Shown here piece after piece: positions 7,919 through 15,682 of a stretch of 22,500 bases of DNA (the stretch's first letter is position 1; each line of letters opens with the position of its first letter). The position numbers and the translations under genes were made by a program. The notes under the pieces are model-generated. The model was given only the letters and a program-made list of their open reading frames with translations, had not been told where the DNA came from and made no database searches. The DNA comes from Paulinella micropora (Eukaryota; Cercozoa; Imbricatea; Euglyphida; Paulinellidae), in assembly GCA_019918135.1 (NCBI GenBank), contig WBZZ01005968.1:17501-40000 (forward strand), read 5' to 3'.

Positions 7919-8281
7919 ATGGCAGACTATAAATTCCAAAAGATTATTTTTCTGAGTAATGATTTTGCGGGCGGTAGCAAAACATTTGACAAAACCATTA
8001 AATTGAACTTTACCCCAACTAGAATGAATGTTAAGTATATCCACTATATGAATGATACGACGGAGACGAAAACAAAAATCCTTTACATGGACCGCCTTGG
8101 TATTATTGGGACATTCGCCGACAGCAATGTCGCAAACATTTCCAATCTTAGCTACAACTTGGGGATTATTAATTGGACCGATGGTCAATACAGTTTTAGA
8201 GTGCTTAAAACGGACAATGATAGCATTGAGACTGACCTGCTAGCTGGAAGAATTGTTATTTGTTTAGAATTCGTTGCGTAG
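7919..8281 (+). CDS. Small unknown protein, possible minor virion component
   Basis: The family is not recognised. The 120-residue product looks like one beta-rich domain (KIIFLSNDFAGGSKTFDKTI, then KLNFTPTRMNVKYIHY, ending in GRIVICLEFVA), with no signal peptide or membrane segment. A GGSKTFD loop and the alternating hydrophobic pattern would suit a small jelly-roll or cement protein. It lies directly upstream of the packaging and capsid block, is well spaced, and is preceded by an AAATATAGAG promoter-like motif. It ends in TAG within a short GTTGC/GCAAC palindrome. A virion role is inferred from context only. Confidence 0.72.
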   Translation: MADYKFQKIIFLSNDFAGGSKTFDKTIKLNFTPTRMNVKYIHYMNDTTETKTKILYMDRLGIIGTFADSNVANISNLSYNLGIINWTDGQYSFRVLKTDNDSIETDLLAGRIVICLEFVA

Positions 8282-8288
8282 CAACAAT

Positions 8289-8312
8289 GTTATGAATTAA
8301 AAAATTCATAAC
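8289..8312 (+). terminator. Perfect 10-bp AT hairpin after the small gene
   Basis: GTTATGAATT (8289-8298) and AATTCATAAC (8303-8312) pair fully around AAAA. It begins eight bases after the TAG of the preceding CDS, which suits a transcript 3' end signal. Confidence 0.6.
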
Positions 8313-8323
8313 TATTTTTGGCA

Positions 8324-8343
8324 TAGGGGCCTGCTCCCCCTAC
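8324..8343 (-). repeat. Palindromic element copy 3
   Basis: TAGGGG (8324-8329) and CCCCTA (8337-8342) form the stem. On the minus strand the GGGGTCGTAGGGG edge matches the copy inside the protease gene at 9871-9895. It sits between the AT hairpin and the ATPase promoter. Confidence 0.75.
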
Positions 8344-8384
8344 GACCCCGCCAGTAAAATAAAAATATATTTTAGAATATATAC
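8344..8384 (+). promoter_or_regulatory. ATPase promoter, repeated before the penton gene
   Basis: The block GACCCCGCCAGTAAAATAAA and its A/T-rich continuation, ending in AATATATAC, recurs at 11759-11800 with one gap and two differences. The centre ATATATT/AATATAT is itself palindromic. It lies about 35 nt before the ATPase start. Confidence 0.7.
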
Positions 8385-8418
8385 AAGTATTTGGAGGTGC
8401 GGAGGCGAAGTCTCTGCA

Positions 8419-9246
8419 ATGGAGAAAATAAATAATGTAAAGGTGAAACCAGTCAAGCAAAACGGAGATGGCGACAAGTTGGCAAAAGAATATAAGTTGT
8501 TTGATGAACCGTATGCCAATATTTTTCTTCTCGCTCGCAAGAAGAGTGGCAAGACGACAGCACTGTTTGAAATCCTGAAACGAACGACGGACAAAAAGAC
8601 CCGCATTGTTATTATTGCCAGCACGATACACAAAGACCACATATACAAAGAAATGGTTAAACACTTCAAAAAGAAAGGCAATCCGATGGCGATATACACA
8701 TACTTGAAAACGGAAGGCTACAGTGTGATTGATTACGAGTTAGACAAACTGAATAAACCTGACGAGGAGCAAGAAGAAGGCGAAATTGTTCAGGATGGTA
8801 AAGAGGAAGTAGAAAAGCCGAAGTTTTTATACTTTGGTAAAGAGGAAAAGAAGAAACAGGAGGGAGGCGAAAAGCCACCGAGGCCAAGCAAATACATTAC
8901 ACCAGAAGTTGTGTTCGTGTTAGATGATTTAGGTAGTGGGTTGAGGGATAAGTCCGTTAGCGACCTACTTAAAAAAAATAGACACTACAAGTCGAAGGTG
9001 ATTATGAGCTCGCAGTATCTTAACGACTTACGGCCTGAGGCTATTAAACAGTTGGACTACCTTCTTATTTTTCCTGGACAGAGTGTGGATAAAATAGAGC
9101 TTGTGTATAAGCATCTGGACCTCGGCTACGACCTTGACTACTTCATTGAAAAATACCACGAGGCAACAAAAGAACGATTTAACTTTTTGTATGTTGATGC
9201 GGTATCTGATGAATTACGAAAGAACTTCAATATTCGTTTTACTTAA
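8419..9246 (+). CDS. FtsK/HerA-type (A32-like) genome packaging ATPase
   Basis: The 275-residue protein is of the kind that pumps DNA into double-jelly-roll capsids. The Walker A loop is at residues 39-47 (ARKKSGKTT), preceded by a beta strand, ANIFLL. The Walker B strand with two acidic residues is VVFVLDD at 164-170. The segment VIMSSQYLNDLRPE (195-206) matches the sensor region after Walker B in A32-like ATPases. An unusual charged insert rich in Glu and Lys (about 113-157) separates strand 3 from Walker B. It opens the morphogenesis block and shares its promoter module with the penton gene. The length is normal for polinton and virophage ATPases. No lesion is seen. Confidence 0.93.
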   Translation: MEKINNVKVKPVKQNGDGDKLAKEYKLFDEPYANIFLLARKKSGKTTALFEILKRTTDKKTRIVIIASTIHKDHIYKEMVKHFKKKGNPMAIYTYLKTEGYSVIDYELDKLNKPDEEQEEGEIVQDGKEEVEKPKFLYFGKEEKKKQEGGEKPPRPSKYITPEVVFVLDDLGSGLRDKSVSDLLKKNRHYKSKVIMSSQYLNDLRPEAIKQLDYLLIFPGQSVDKIELVYKHLDLGYDLDYFIEKYHEATKERFNFLYVDAVSDELRKNFNIRFT

Positions 9247-9280
9247 TTTAAATTAATTATTTTTTTTCTATACAATATAG

Positions 9281-9583
9281 ATGCCAACATCACCAGTGAT
9301 TATTTCAAGACCATCAGGTTATAACATCAGCTACAATCCCAGTATGCCCCAAGCCGGAGGGAAAAGAAAATCAAAAAAGAAGCAAACAGGAGGCAAAGTT
9401 AATTGGAAAGCAGTCGGAAAAGCGATAGTGGATGCTAATAGGTTTATCAAGAAGAACCAATTGATTTCAAGAGGTGCTACCTTTCTCAGTGATGTCGGAA
9501 TGCCTTATGCGGACCGTGTAGCGAAGGCCGCGATGAAGCAAGGCTACGGCAAGCAACGAGGAGGAGCCGTTAAGTTTCGGTAG
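9281..9583 (+). CDS. Small basic virion-type protein
   Basis: The product has 100 residues and is strongly basic. Residues 26-40 hold a KRKSKKKQTGG cluster, followed by an amphipathic helix-like part (VNWKAVGKAIVDANRFIKK). The C-terminus is glycine-rich, with a pattern ISRGATFLSDVGMPYADRVA ending in GYGKQRGG. Similar Lys/Gly-rich small proteins with a GYG-RGG end occur beside capsid genes in related viruses, recalled rather than searched, and may act like adenovirus core or membrane-active peptides. The promoter is a T-tract followed by CAATATAG directly before the ATG. Its stop codon lies inside a palindrome (9580-9597). Confidence 0.75.
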   Translation: MPTSPVIISRPSGYNISYNPSMPQAGGKRKSKKKQTGGKVNWKAVGKAIVDANRFIKKNQLISRGATFLSDVGMPYADRVAKAAMKQGYGKQRGGAVKFR

Positions 9584-9597
9584 GGACAAGCCCCTAC
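9580..9597 (-). repeat. Palindromic element copy 4, supplying a stop codon
   Basis: GTAGGG (9580-9585) and CCCTAC (9592-9597) pair around six bases. The TAG in the left arm is the stop codon of the small basic protein. The right flank CAACCCCCTGGTGGG matches the flank of other copies when read in reverse. Confidence 0.8.
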
Positions 9598-9613
9598 AAC
9601 CCCCTGGTGGGAT

Positions 9614-9668
9614 AAAATAAAAAACTAAACCTTCTATTATTTTTTTTACTAATAATATAATAGTAGTA
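9614..9668 (+). promoter_or_regulatory. Protease promoter region
   Basis: An A/T tract with TTATTTTTTTT is followed by ACTAATAATATAATAG just before the ATG. This is the common A/T tract plus AATATA pattern. Confidence 0.5.
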
Positions 9669-11759
9669 ATGCGAAGTAAGCCGAAGAAGAAACTTAAACA
9701 GCGACCTTCGAGGATATACAGAACCAAAGATGGCCGACCGTATATTAAAGTAAAAGGCAAGCGAGCATATCTCAACTTTGGCGAGAAAACGAATGACCTT
9801 TCAGCACTTCAAATCGTTCAACTATTTCTGAAATATATGAAAGGGGATACCCATTCCAAACCAAACAGGCGGGGTCGTAGGGGCGGAGTCCCTACAATTG
9901 TTAAGTCAGAATTCAATCGCCTTGAACACGAGAACCGCAACCAGATACAAAACAACCTGCTGAAAAAATATGAACTAATACACGAGCAGGAGGAAAAGGA
10001 AAAGAAGTTAAGAGAACAGGCGGAAGATGAGAAGAAAAGAATGGAGAGAAAGGAGAATGCTGACATTAAAGAAAGACAAGAAGAATTAATAAGGGAGGCG
10101 AACAGAGAGCAAAAACTTATAGAGGATGTAAAATTTGAACAAGATAGAAAAAACAATTTGATGTTATTACCGCCTTTCCAACCTCAATACATACAAGCAC
10201 CACCACAAGGACCACCACAAGCACCACCCCAAGCACCACAACTAGGCCCGCCACAAGCACCACCACAAGCCCCACAACTAGGACCACCACAAGCACCACC
10301 ACAAGCACCACAACTAGGACCACCACAAGCACCCCAAGCACCAGAAGAAAAACAGATGCCATTGAAAACAAAAGAAGAGAAAAAGGCTGAAAAAGAATTA
10401 AAAGAAAAGTACATTGAATTAATGAAGAAAGCGGGCTTTACAACTAAATTTATTAAAAGTTTGAGCAAAACAGAATTTATCAAACTTGGCACAGGAATAG
10501 AAAAAGCGATAGCCGATGCCCAATCAGCAGATGAGCAGAAAGAACTGGCTGAGCAATACAAAAAAGAATTAGAACAAGAAAAAAAACGAGCGGAGGCCAA
10601 AGCGAAACACTTTGAAATTAAAGATAAAATATCATACATATCCGCAGGTTTAAGAAATGATTACAAGTATCCGAAATTGGATATACCCAAAACTTTGGGC
10701 CCTGCTTTGGAAAAAGAAATGAAAGCTCGGGGCAAACCACCGCCAAAAAAAGTTAAACGAAAACACACGACTGCGGGTATGGCACAAGTTATAGTAGATG
10801 AAGGTATTGATTTAGGAATAGACCAGAATGAAATGAGAAAGAAACTCGCTGATTATTTGGGAATAAACCAAGCTGGTGCTGGGGCAAAAACGATGGAGGA
10901 ATTAATACACAAACTTTTAACGATAGCAAAAATTAAGAAATATTTGAAGAAGGGCAAATACAAGAAGAAAATGAAGAAGAAGGATTATGTAAATAACTTA
11001 GTAACCGAAATGAGAAGCGACCCAAACATTAAAAATCAAGTTTCAAATAATCTCGGTATTCAACCAACCGAGGAAGTTCAACCACAGCCGACAGAAGAGC
11101 AACCACCAGCAGGGGCAAGCCCCCGCACCCCCACCACAGATGTAGACACCATTCAACCAGCACTAACAGAAGAGCAACCAAACCCCACCGCCGAGGTAGA
11201 CACCATTCAACCACAAACACAAAATGAGAAAGATATAAATCCAGGGGTTGTAGGGGCTGGAAGCCCATACAGAGGATTAATGACGGATGAAATAGACAAC
11301 ATTATGAAAAAGCACGATTGGTATTTGGGAACAGTAGCCAGCGACGAAATACACAAGTTAAAACCAGAAAAAAGAAAGAAGTATGGATTTATAATGAATT
11401 TAGATAAGTCTAGCCAACCAGGCTCACATTGGATTGCTGTTTGGATTGACACCATTAAAGATGACTCTATTGAAATCTACGACCCGCTCGCCCTCTATAA
11501 GCCGACTGAGCTATTTCTACACCAAATGAAACAGCTTATTGAAAAGAGTAAGCCGAACACATACCTGCTTATGAAAGTCAATCAAGTCAAAAACCAAAGT
11601 GATACGAGCACAACCTGTGGGTGGCATAGTATTAGGTTTTTGTTAGAGCGAGCAAAAGGGAACCGCTTTAAATTTGCTAGCGGTTGGACGGACTTAAAAG
11701 AAAAAGAAGCGGAGGAGTTGAAAACACAGAACGGCTACGGCTTTGATACTTTTATTTAG
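9669..11759 (+). CDS. Adenovirus-like (Ulp1-fold) cysteine protease with long N-terminal extension
   Basis: The 696-residue protein carries a C-terminal maturation protease of the adenain/C48 type. H587 lies in GSHWIAVW, the acidic residue is D605 in EIYDPL, Q643 can serve the oxyanion hole, and the nucleophile C650 is in TTCGWHSIRFL. The first 500 residues are an unusual extension: a basic start, a long charged coiled coil (about 75-165), Pro/Gln/Ala repeats (176-226, PPQAPPQAPQLG units), a second coiled coil (about 230-320), a basic globular part (about 345-480) and a Pro/Thr-rich linker (about 480-535). Homologous proteases are usually a few hundred residues shorter. The extension may be a scaffold cleaved during maturation. 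Three palindrome copies are translated in frame within it, around residues 70, 481 and 528. The catalytic motifs are complete. Confidence 0.9.
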   Translation: MRSKPKKKLKQRPSRIYRTKDGRPYIKVKGKRAYLNFGEKTNDLSALQIVQLFLKYMKGDTHSKPNRRGRRGGVPTIVKSEFNRLEHENRNQIQNNLLKKYELIHEQEEKEKKLREQAEDEKKRMERKENADIKERQEELIREANREQKLIEDVKFEQDRKNNLMLLPPFQPQYIQAPPQGPPQAPPQAPQLGPPQAPPQAPQLGPPQAPPQAPQLGPPQAPQAPEEKQMPLKTKEEKKAEKELKEKYIELMKKAGFTTKFIKSLSKTEFIKLGTGIEKAIADAQSADEQKELAEQYKKELEQEKKRAEAKAKHFEIKDKISYISAGLRNDYKYPKLDIPKTLGPALEKEMKARGKPPPKKVKRKHTTAGMAQVIVDEGIDLGIDQNEMRKKLADYLGINQAGAGAKTMEELIHKLLTIAKIKKYLKKGKYKKKMKKKDYVNNLVTEMRSDPNIKNQVSNNLGIQPTEEVQPQPTEEQPPAGASPRTPTTDVDTIQPALTEEQPNPTAEVDTIQPQTQNEKDINPGVVGAGSPYRGLMTDEIDNIMKKHDWYLGTVASDEIHKLKPEKRKKYGFIMNLDKSSQPGSHWIAVWIDTIKDDSIEIYDPLALYKPTELFLHQMKQLIEKSKPNTYLLMKVNQVKNQSDTSTTCGWHSIRFLLERAKGNRFKFASGWTDLKEKEAEELKTQNGYGFDTFI
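9877..9895 (+). repeat. Palindromic element copy 5, inside the protease gene
   Basis: GTAGGG (9877-9882) and CCCTAC (9890-9895) form the stem, preceded by GGCGGGGTC as at other copies. It is translated as RRGRRGGVPT in a basic linker, without breaking the frame. Confidence 0.8.
10193..10344 (+). repeat. Proline/glutamine/alanine repeat tract in the protease gene
   Basis: Three or more near-identical units of about 42 nt encode PPQAPPQAPQLG. The tract joins two coiled-coil segments and is probably a flexible or extended spacer. It forces a long valine-rich open frame on the other strand, which is spurious. Confidence 0.85.
11108..11136 (-). repeat. Palindromic element copy 6, inside the protease gene
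   Basis: This 29-nt segment is identical to 14264-14292 after the major capsid gene. The arms GCAGGGGC and GCCCCCGC have one mismatch. It is translated as AGASPRTPT in a Pro/Thr-rich linker. Confidence 0.85.
11250..11270 (+). repeat. Palindromic element copy 7, inside the protease gene
   Basis: GTAGGGGCT (11250-11258) pairs with AGCCCATAC (11262-11270) with one mismatch, preceded by CCAGGGGTT as in the reverse of copy 4. It is translated as VVGAGSPYR just before the protease domain. Confidence 0.75.
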
Positions 11760-11800
11760 ACCCCGCCAGTAAAATAAAAAATATATTTTCTAATATATAC
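11760..11800 (+). promoter_or_regulatory. Penton gene promoter, repeat of the ATPase promoter
   Basis: It starts at the protease stop codon and repeats the block at 8344-8384 almost exactly, ending in TAATATATAC. The leader that follows (GAACCTTGTTTAAAAAAAGC) resembles the leader before the major capsid gene (GAACCTTTTGAAAAAAAACA). Confidence 0.7.
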
Positions 11801-11827
11801 GAACCTTGTTTAAAAAAAGCTTCACCA

Positions 11828-11862
11828 AAAAAATTCGGGTCGTAGGGTGTCCCTACAATGGA
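11828..11862 (+). repeat. Palindromic element copy 8 (penton leader)
   Basis: The 35 nt are identical to the reverse strand of 2858-2892 before the integrase. The stem GTAGGG/CCCTAC (11842-11856) ends one base before the ATG at 11858. Confidence 0.87.
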
Positions 11863-12670
11863 ATATAGGGGAGGTAGAAGCTCAAACATTTACTATGTCA
11901 ATAGCAAAAATAGGATAAACGGCACGGACAGTGATTTCACTCACTCCATTGATATGAAATCGCTAGACAATCCAACACATTGTAAAATTCTTCATATCTA
12001 TGTGCCGAAGTCGTATTACTCTGTGGCAAGTCCTTACAACACTTTTACTCTAAGTGAAGACGGATTTGAGGCGCTAATTACGATACCCGAAGGAAACTAC
12101 ACAATGAACAACTTAAAAAATAAACTGGCCGAGGTGCTAACGGCAGACAGCCCCAATGACTACACATACACAGTCACGAGCAACAACACAAACACCGACC
12201 CAGAAGACGGCAAGCTATTATTTACCGTAGCGAATAACGGAGGCGTCCAACCGCGGTTTATATTTGACACCGAAACTCGTATTCACGAAGTAATGGGATT
12301 TGACCGCGACTCAACATACTTCTTTGCTAATAATACCATTAGGTCGCCGAATGTCATAATCTTGACGGGCGAAAAGACTTTATATCTTCAAAGCGACCTC
12401 GTCGGCGAAGGTGATAATCATGTATTACAGGAAATATACACAGCGAATGAAATTCCGTTCGGCTCTGTTATCTATGACGGCTCGGGCAGTGAATACGGAA
12501 AACGGCTATCTACTAGTTCAAGCAATGTGTATCGGTTTTACTTGACTGACGAAAACGACCAACCAGTTAATCTCAACGGCCTCGGCATTGTTATGACATT
12601 GTTGATTTACCGCGAGACGAATTATTTTAATTTATTTACATCATTTTTTAATTTGTTAAAAAGCCGATAA
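11858..12670 (+). CDS. Minor capsid (penton) protein
   Basis: The 270-residue protein matches the penton pattern of polintons and virophages. The N-terminus SSNIYYVNSKNRINGTDSDF is a typical opening for this family. Then come a strand-rich part around ILHIYVPKSYYSVASPYNTF, the ITIPEGNYTMNNLKNKLAEV motif near residues 84-103, and an EVMGFDRDSTYFF-like segment (about 146-158) of the single jelly roll. It is placed immediately upstream of the major capsid protein, as usual. It should form the pentameric vertices. The start is set by the family N-terminus and lies right after a palindromic leader shared with the integrase. The gene is intact. Confidence 0.88.
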   Translation: MEYRGGRSSNIYYVNSKNRINGTDSDFTHSIDMKSLDNPTHCKILHIYVPKSYYSVASPYNTFTLSEDGFEALITIPEGNYTMNNLKNKLAEVLTADSPNDYTYTVTSNNTNTDPEDGKLLFTVANNGGVQPRFIFDTETRIHEVMGFDRDSTYFFANNTIRSPNVIILTGEKTLYLQSDLVGEGDNHVLQEIYTANEIPFGSVIYDGSGSEYGKRLSTSSSNVYRFYLTDENDQPVNLNGLGIVMTLLIYRETNYFNLFTSFFNLLKSR

Positions 12671-12737
12671 TTAATTAATTTATTTTTTTTCTCATATTAA
12701 AATATAGGAACCTTTTGAAAAAAAACACTTACGCAAA
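12671..12737 (+). promoter_or_regulatory. Major capsid gene promoter and leader
   Basis: A T-rich tract (TTTATTTTTTTTCTC) is followed by ATTAAAATATAG and then the leader GAACCTTTTGAAAAAAAACA, which parallels the leader of the penton gene. It fits the common late-gene pattern of the element. Confidence 0.6.
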
Positions 12738-14264
12738 ATGCCAACTCAGCACGGCGGAGAACTAGATTTTAGCAGGACTGACTACATCAGTGCTTCTTAT
12801 CGCTTGAATAAGCTCACCCCTCGTGAGGGTTCTATTACTGTCACTGTTTCTACCGCAGGAGGACAGGAAAGCAACTTTGACCTTATCAGCCGTCCTTTTA
12901 ACTTGGCTCGCTCTGTTTTGAGTTTTAATTATGCCCCAGATGCGAAGGCTGGAAACTACAATAAATGCTTTATGGATTGCCTGGCACCAATTAGGCAGAT
13001 ACAATTGATTACAAGAGGTGGTGTTTATCTGTGCGACATTAACGAAGTCGGAAATGTCACTAAAATGATTTGGAAACCCGAAACCTCCATTGATGATTTA
13101 CTAGCTTTGGAAAACCACGACAATGGAAGCGGAGCAGGTTGTATGCTTCAAAAGTGTAATGCTACAACTACATTTCAACCCGCTAGCGATGCTACAAGGT
13201 TGGCCACATTACAAACAGCATTGGCCGCTTCGGCAATAGCAGGAAATGCGGCGGGGCAAATTGATACGGGCATTGATGTTGCTAAGGCTCAGGTTCAGGC
13301 CGCATTAAAGGCTTGGATGGCACAACCCACCACAAATGCCCGCCGACACGATGATACCCTTATTGCGAATGAGACTGGCACGAGTAAGTTCGTTAATGTT
13401 GCTTTTAATGAGGCCAAGTATTTCTCAGCTGGAACTATTAACAATGCCAGCCCAAGTGTTAATGTCAAGATTAATCTTGGAATGCTTTACAATACCATTT
13501 TCGCTCTGGATAAAACTATTATGTTTCCAGAAATTTTGACTTTGCGGATTGTTTGGCAACAGACACCCAAAATCTTTTATTACAACAATGATGCTCTTTC
13601 TACTGGTGGAGGCACTGTTGCGGTGGCGGATTCAAATGTTACTATTACTAATCTCAGCCTGTTCTTAGCTGTTGAAACTAACCCAGATGTCGTTCAATCA
13701 ATTCAACAGAAGCTTATGAGCCCCGAAGGTATGAGCTTCAACATTGATTATTCTTATTTGTATAAAAACACTGTCGGAGTAGCTTCAACTTCTCAAAATG
13801 TTATCCTTAGATTTGACAGAGGCCACGGACGGCGAATTAAGAAAATTTATCACTCTGTTTTCAACACAACCGAAAATAAGAACACTGCCTACGACAATAG
13901 CAACCTGCTCGGCTCAAAGGTCCAAACTTTTTATACTACACTAGACGGAGCACGACTTCAAGAATTCAATGTTGATTGTCAAACTGGAAAACTAGAAGAC
14001 TATATGTATCTTAAACCGAAGTTGGAAGGCTCTTCTTTGATGAATAGCAATGTTTATCAATACAACTGGGTTTGGTGCGATAGCTTTGACAATACTCGCC
14101 CTCTGTGGAGCAAGGACCAAAATGAAATCAGCGGACTATCCCTAGACACCGAGCGACGATGGGAGTTTATTGCTACAACTGCGAATATTGCGTCCAATCA
14201 TTACACATTTGTCGTCACTCAGCAAGAAGTAAATGTCAGAAACGGCACCATTACTAGGACCTAA
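12738..14264 (+). CDS. Major capsid protein, double jelly-roll
   Basis: The 508-residue protein is assigned from its position after the penton gene, its length and family-like motifs. The N-terminal part RTDYISASYRLNKLTPREGS leads into a first beta-rich domain with LISRPFNLARSVLSFNY. A middle region has KINLGMLYNTIFALDKTIMF and PEILTLRIVW. The C-terminal part has MNSNVYQYNWVWCDSFDNTRP near residue 440, which resembles the end of the second jelly roll in polinton-like virus capsid proteins. The double jelly-roll fold is inferred, not seen. Codon use is even and the frame is unbroken. It should form the pseudo-hexameric capsomers of an icosahedral particle. A palindrome begins at its TAA. Confidence 0.87.
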   Translation: MPTQHGGELDFSRTDYISASYRLNKLTPREGSITVTVSTAGGQESNFDLISRPFNLARSVLSFNYAPDAKAGNYNKCFMDCLAPIRQIQLITRGGVYLCDINEVGNVTKMIWKPETSIDDLLALENHDNGSGAGCMLQKCNATTTFQPASDATRLATLQTALAASAIAGNAAGQIDTGIDVAKAQVQAALKAWMAQPTTNARRHDDTLIANETGTSKFVNVAFNEAKYFSAGTINNASPSVNVKINLGMLYNTIFALDKTIMFPEILTLRIVWQQTPKIFYYNNDALSTGGGTVAVADSNVTITNLSLFLAVETNPDVVQSIQQKLMSPEGMSFNIDYSYLYKNTVGVASTSQNVILRFDRGHGRRIKKIYHSVFNTTENKNTAYDNSNLLGSKVQTFYTTLDGARLQEFNVDCQTGKLEDYMYLKPKLEGSSLMNSNVYQYNWVWCDSFDNTRPLWSKDQNEISGLSLDTERRWEFIATTANIASNHYTFVVTQQEVNVRNGTITRT

Positions 14265-14292
14265 GCAGGGGCAAGCCCCCGCACCCCCACCA
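14264..14292 (-). repeat. Palindromic element copy 9, at the end of the major capsid gene
   Basis: The 29 nt are identical to 11108-11136 in the protease gene. The first base is the last base of the capsid stop codon. The position suits a transcript-end hairpin. Confidence 0.87.
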
Positions 14293-14347
14293 GTTAGGTA
14301 ATAGGTAGTAATTAATTTTGATAGATTATTTATTTTTTTGTTAATAT

Positions 14348-14370
14348 ACAATCTACGATTGTAAATCGTA
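14348..14370 (+). promoter_or_regulatory. Two overlapping, mutually exclusive hairpins before a start codon
   Basis: ACAATC (14348-14353) can pair with GATTGT (14357-14362). Alternatively TACGATT (14354-14360) can pair with AATCGTA (14364-14370). The arms share bases, so only one can form. They follow a T-tract plus TTAATATACA promoter motif and end six bases before the ATG at 14377. Confidence 0.6.
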
Positions 14371-14376
14371 CGAACA

Positions 14377-15624
14377 ATGAGTCATCAGCGAAATTTGATA
14401 GCACAAGACCCTGACGGAGACTTCATTAATGTCAAAGTCAGATATGACGGCAATGTTGAAACCAATAGTATGAAAACCGCTTTCGGCGAAGCATTGGTCG
14501 GTCAATTAACGCCAGTATTACAAGAGATTTTCCCATACACTATCAATACACGAATATGGACAACAGCTCAAACTGATGCTACCATTTCATTTAATGCGAA
14601 TATGGCCGAACTTAAAACAGATGTGAAGACGACGGCGAATGCTGTATTGACGAGTAAAAAAAAAATTAAATACAGAACGGGTATGGGAGTTCTAACACGA
14701 TTTACTGCTTTATGGTCCACTGATGAAACGAAAGACTACAATTCATATATCGGAATAGGTGAAAGTGATTTTACTAATGGCTTTTATTTTTACAAAATAA
14801 GAGTGACTGGTATGAATATTGCCAGTGTTAAAGGTGGGGTGCCGACACTTATCGCACAGGCGAACTGGGATGACCCTTGTGATGGAACTAAAATTATGCC
14901 CGCCTTAGACTGGACCAAAGGTAATGTATTCCAGATTAAATTTCAATATCTTGGCTTTGGTGCTATAAGGTTCTACATAGAAAATCCATCAAGTGGAGAA
15001 TTTCAGCTGGTTCATACAATTAGGTATGCGAATGCGAATGTGGGTGTTAGTCTTTCAAATACAACCCTACCTTTTTCAGCTTGTATTAGAAATTATGGAA
15101 CTGGTAATGCTAATCAAACATTAAAAACAGCCAGTTGTAGTATGTTTATTGAGGGCACCAACACTATTAATTCAAGTATATCAAACGAAGCGGAAGGTAG
15201 TGAGCCAGCGAGCACCACTGAAAGTCCAATTATTAGCATAAAAAATAAAACAACTTTTAATGCTGTGACCAATTATTCAATTGTTTATCCATCTCTCGTG
15301 AGCATATCAAACGAAGACAGCAAAGTTAATATAGTGCGAATTGTGAAAACGACTGGAACACTTACGGCTGAGAACTTCGCGGATACTGACACAAAAACTT
15401 CAATGGTATCAAAGGACACCGCTGCGACTGCTCTTGGTGGTGCCACTATAACGGATGTCATTCTAAAACTGTATGTTAATGCTACTTCAAGCCAGCTTAT
15501 TGACCTGCGAACTTACGACATACAACTTTCTCCTGGTGAAAATCTAACATTTTTACAAAAGGCTGTCTCTGCTGGTGGAGGAGGAAATGTGAGTGCTATC
15601 GTTAATTTCTTAGAAGACCAGTGA
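14377..15624 (+). CDS. Putative virion surface or spike protein
   Basis: The 415-residue protein resembles a structural family seen in marine phages and large viruses, recognised by its N-terminal pattern: MKTAFGEALVGQLTPVLQE, then FPYTINTRIW, and near residues 96-112 KYRTGMGVLTRFTALW. These correspond to the AFGE..TP.. and YR.G.G...FTA motifs of such proteins. The middle is beta-rich (SYIGIGESDFTNGFYFYKIR; FQIKFQYLGFGAIRFYIE) and suggests a lectin- or fibre-like fold. The C-terminal third is Ser/Thr-rich and probably extended. It follows the major capsid gene under its own promoter. No signal peptide is present. A receptor-binding or decoration role is inferred. Confidence 0.72.
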   Translation: MSHQRNLIAQDPDGDFINVKVRYDGNVETNSMKTAFGEALVGQLTPVLQEIFPYTINTRIWTTAQTDATISFNANMAELKTDVKTTANAVLTSKKKIKYRTGMGVLTRFTALWSTDETKDYNSYIGIGESDFTNGFYFYKIRVTGMNIASVKGGVPTLIAQANWDDPCDGTKIMPALDWTKGNVFQIKFQYLGFGAIRFYIENPSSGEFQLVHTIRYANANVGVSLSNTTLPFSACIRNYGTGNANQTLKTASCSMFIEGTNTINSSISNEAEGSEPASTTESPIISIKNKTTFNAVTNYSIVYPSLVSISNEDSKVNIVRIVKTTGTLTAENFADTDTKTSMVSKDTAATALGGATITDVILKLYVNATSSQLIDLRTYDIQLSPGENLTFLQKAVSAGGGGNVSAIVNFLEDQ

Positions 15625-15682
15625 TGTGGATGGATGGATGGAGTAATTTTATATTAAAGATAAACTCCAACCATTATATAAA

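Noticed and set aside
10117..10639. Antisense valine-rich and cysteine/glycine-rich frames opposite the protease gene
   Set aside because: They are produced by the proline-repeat DNA read on the other strand.
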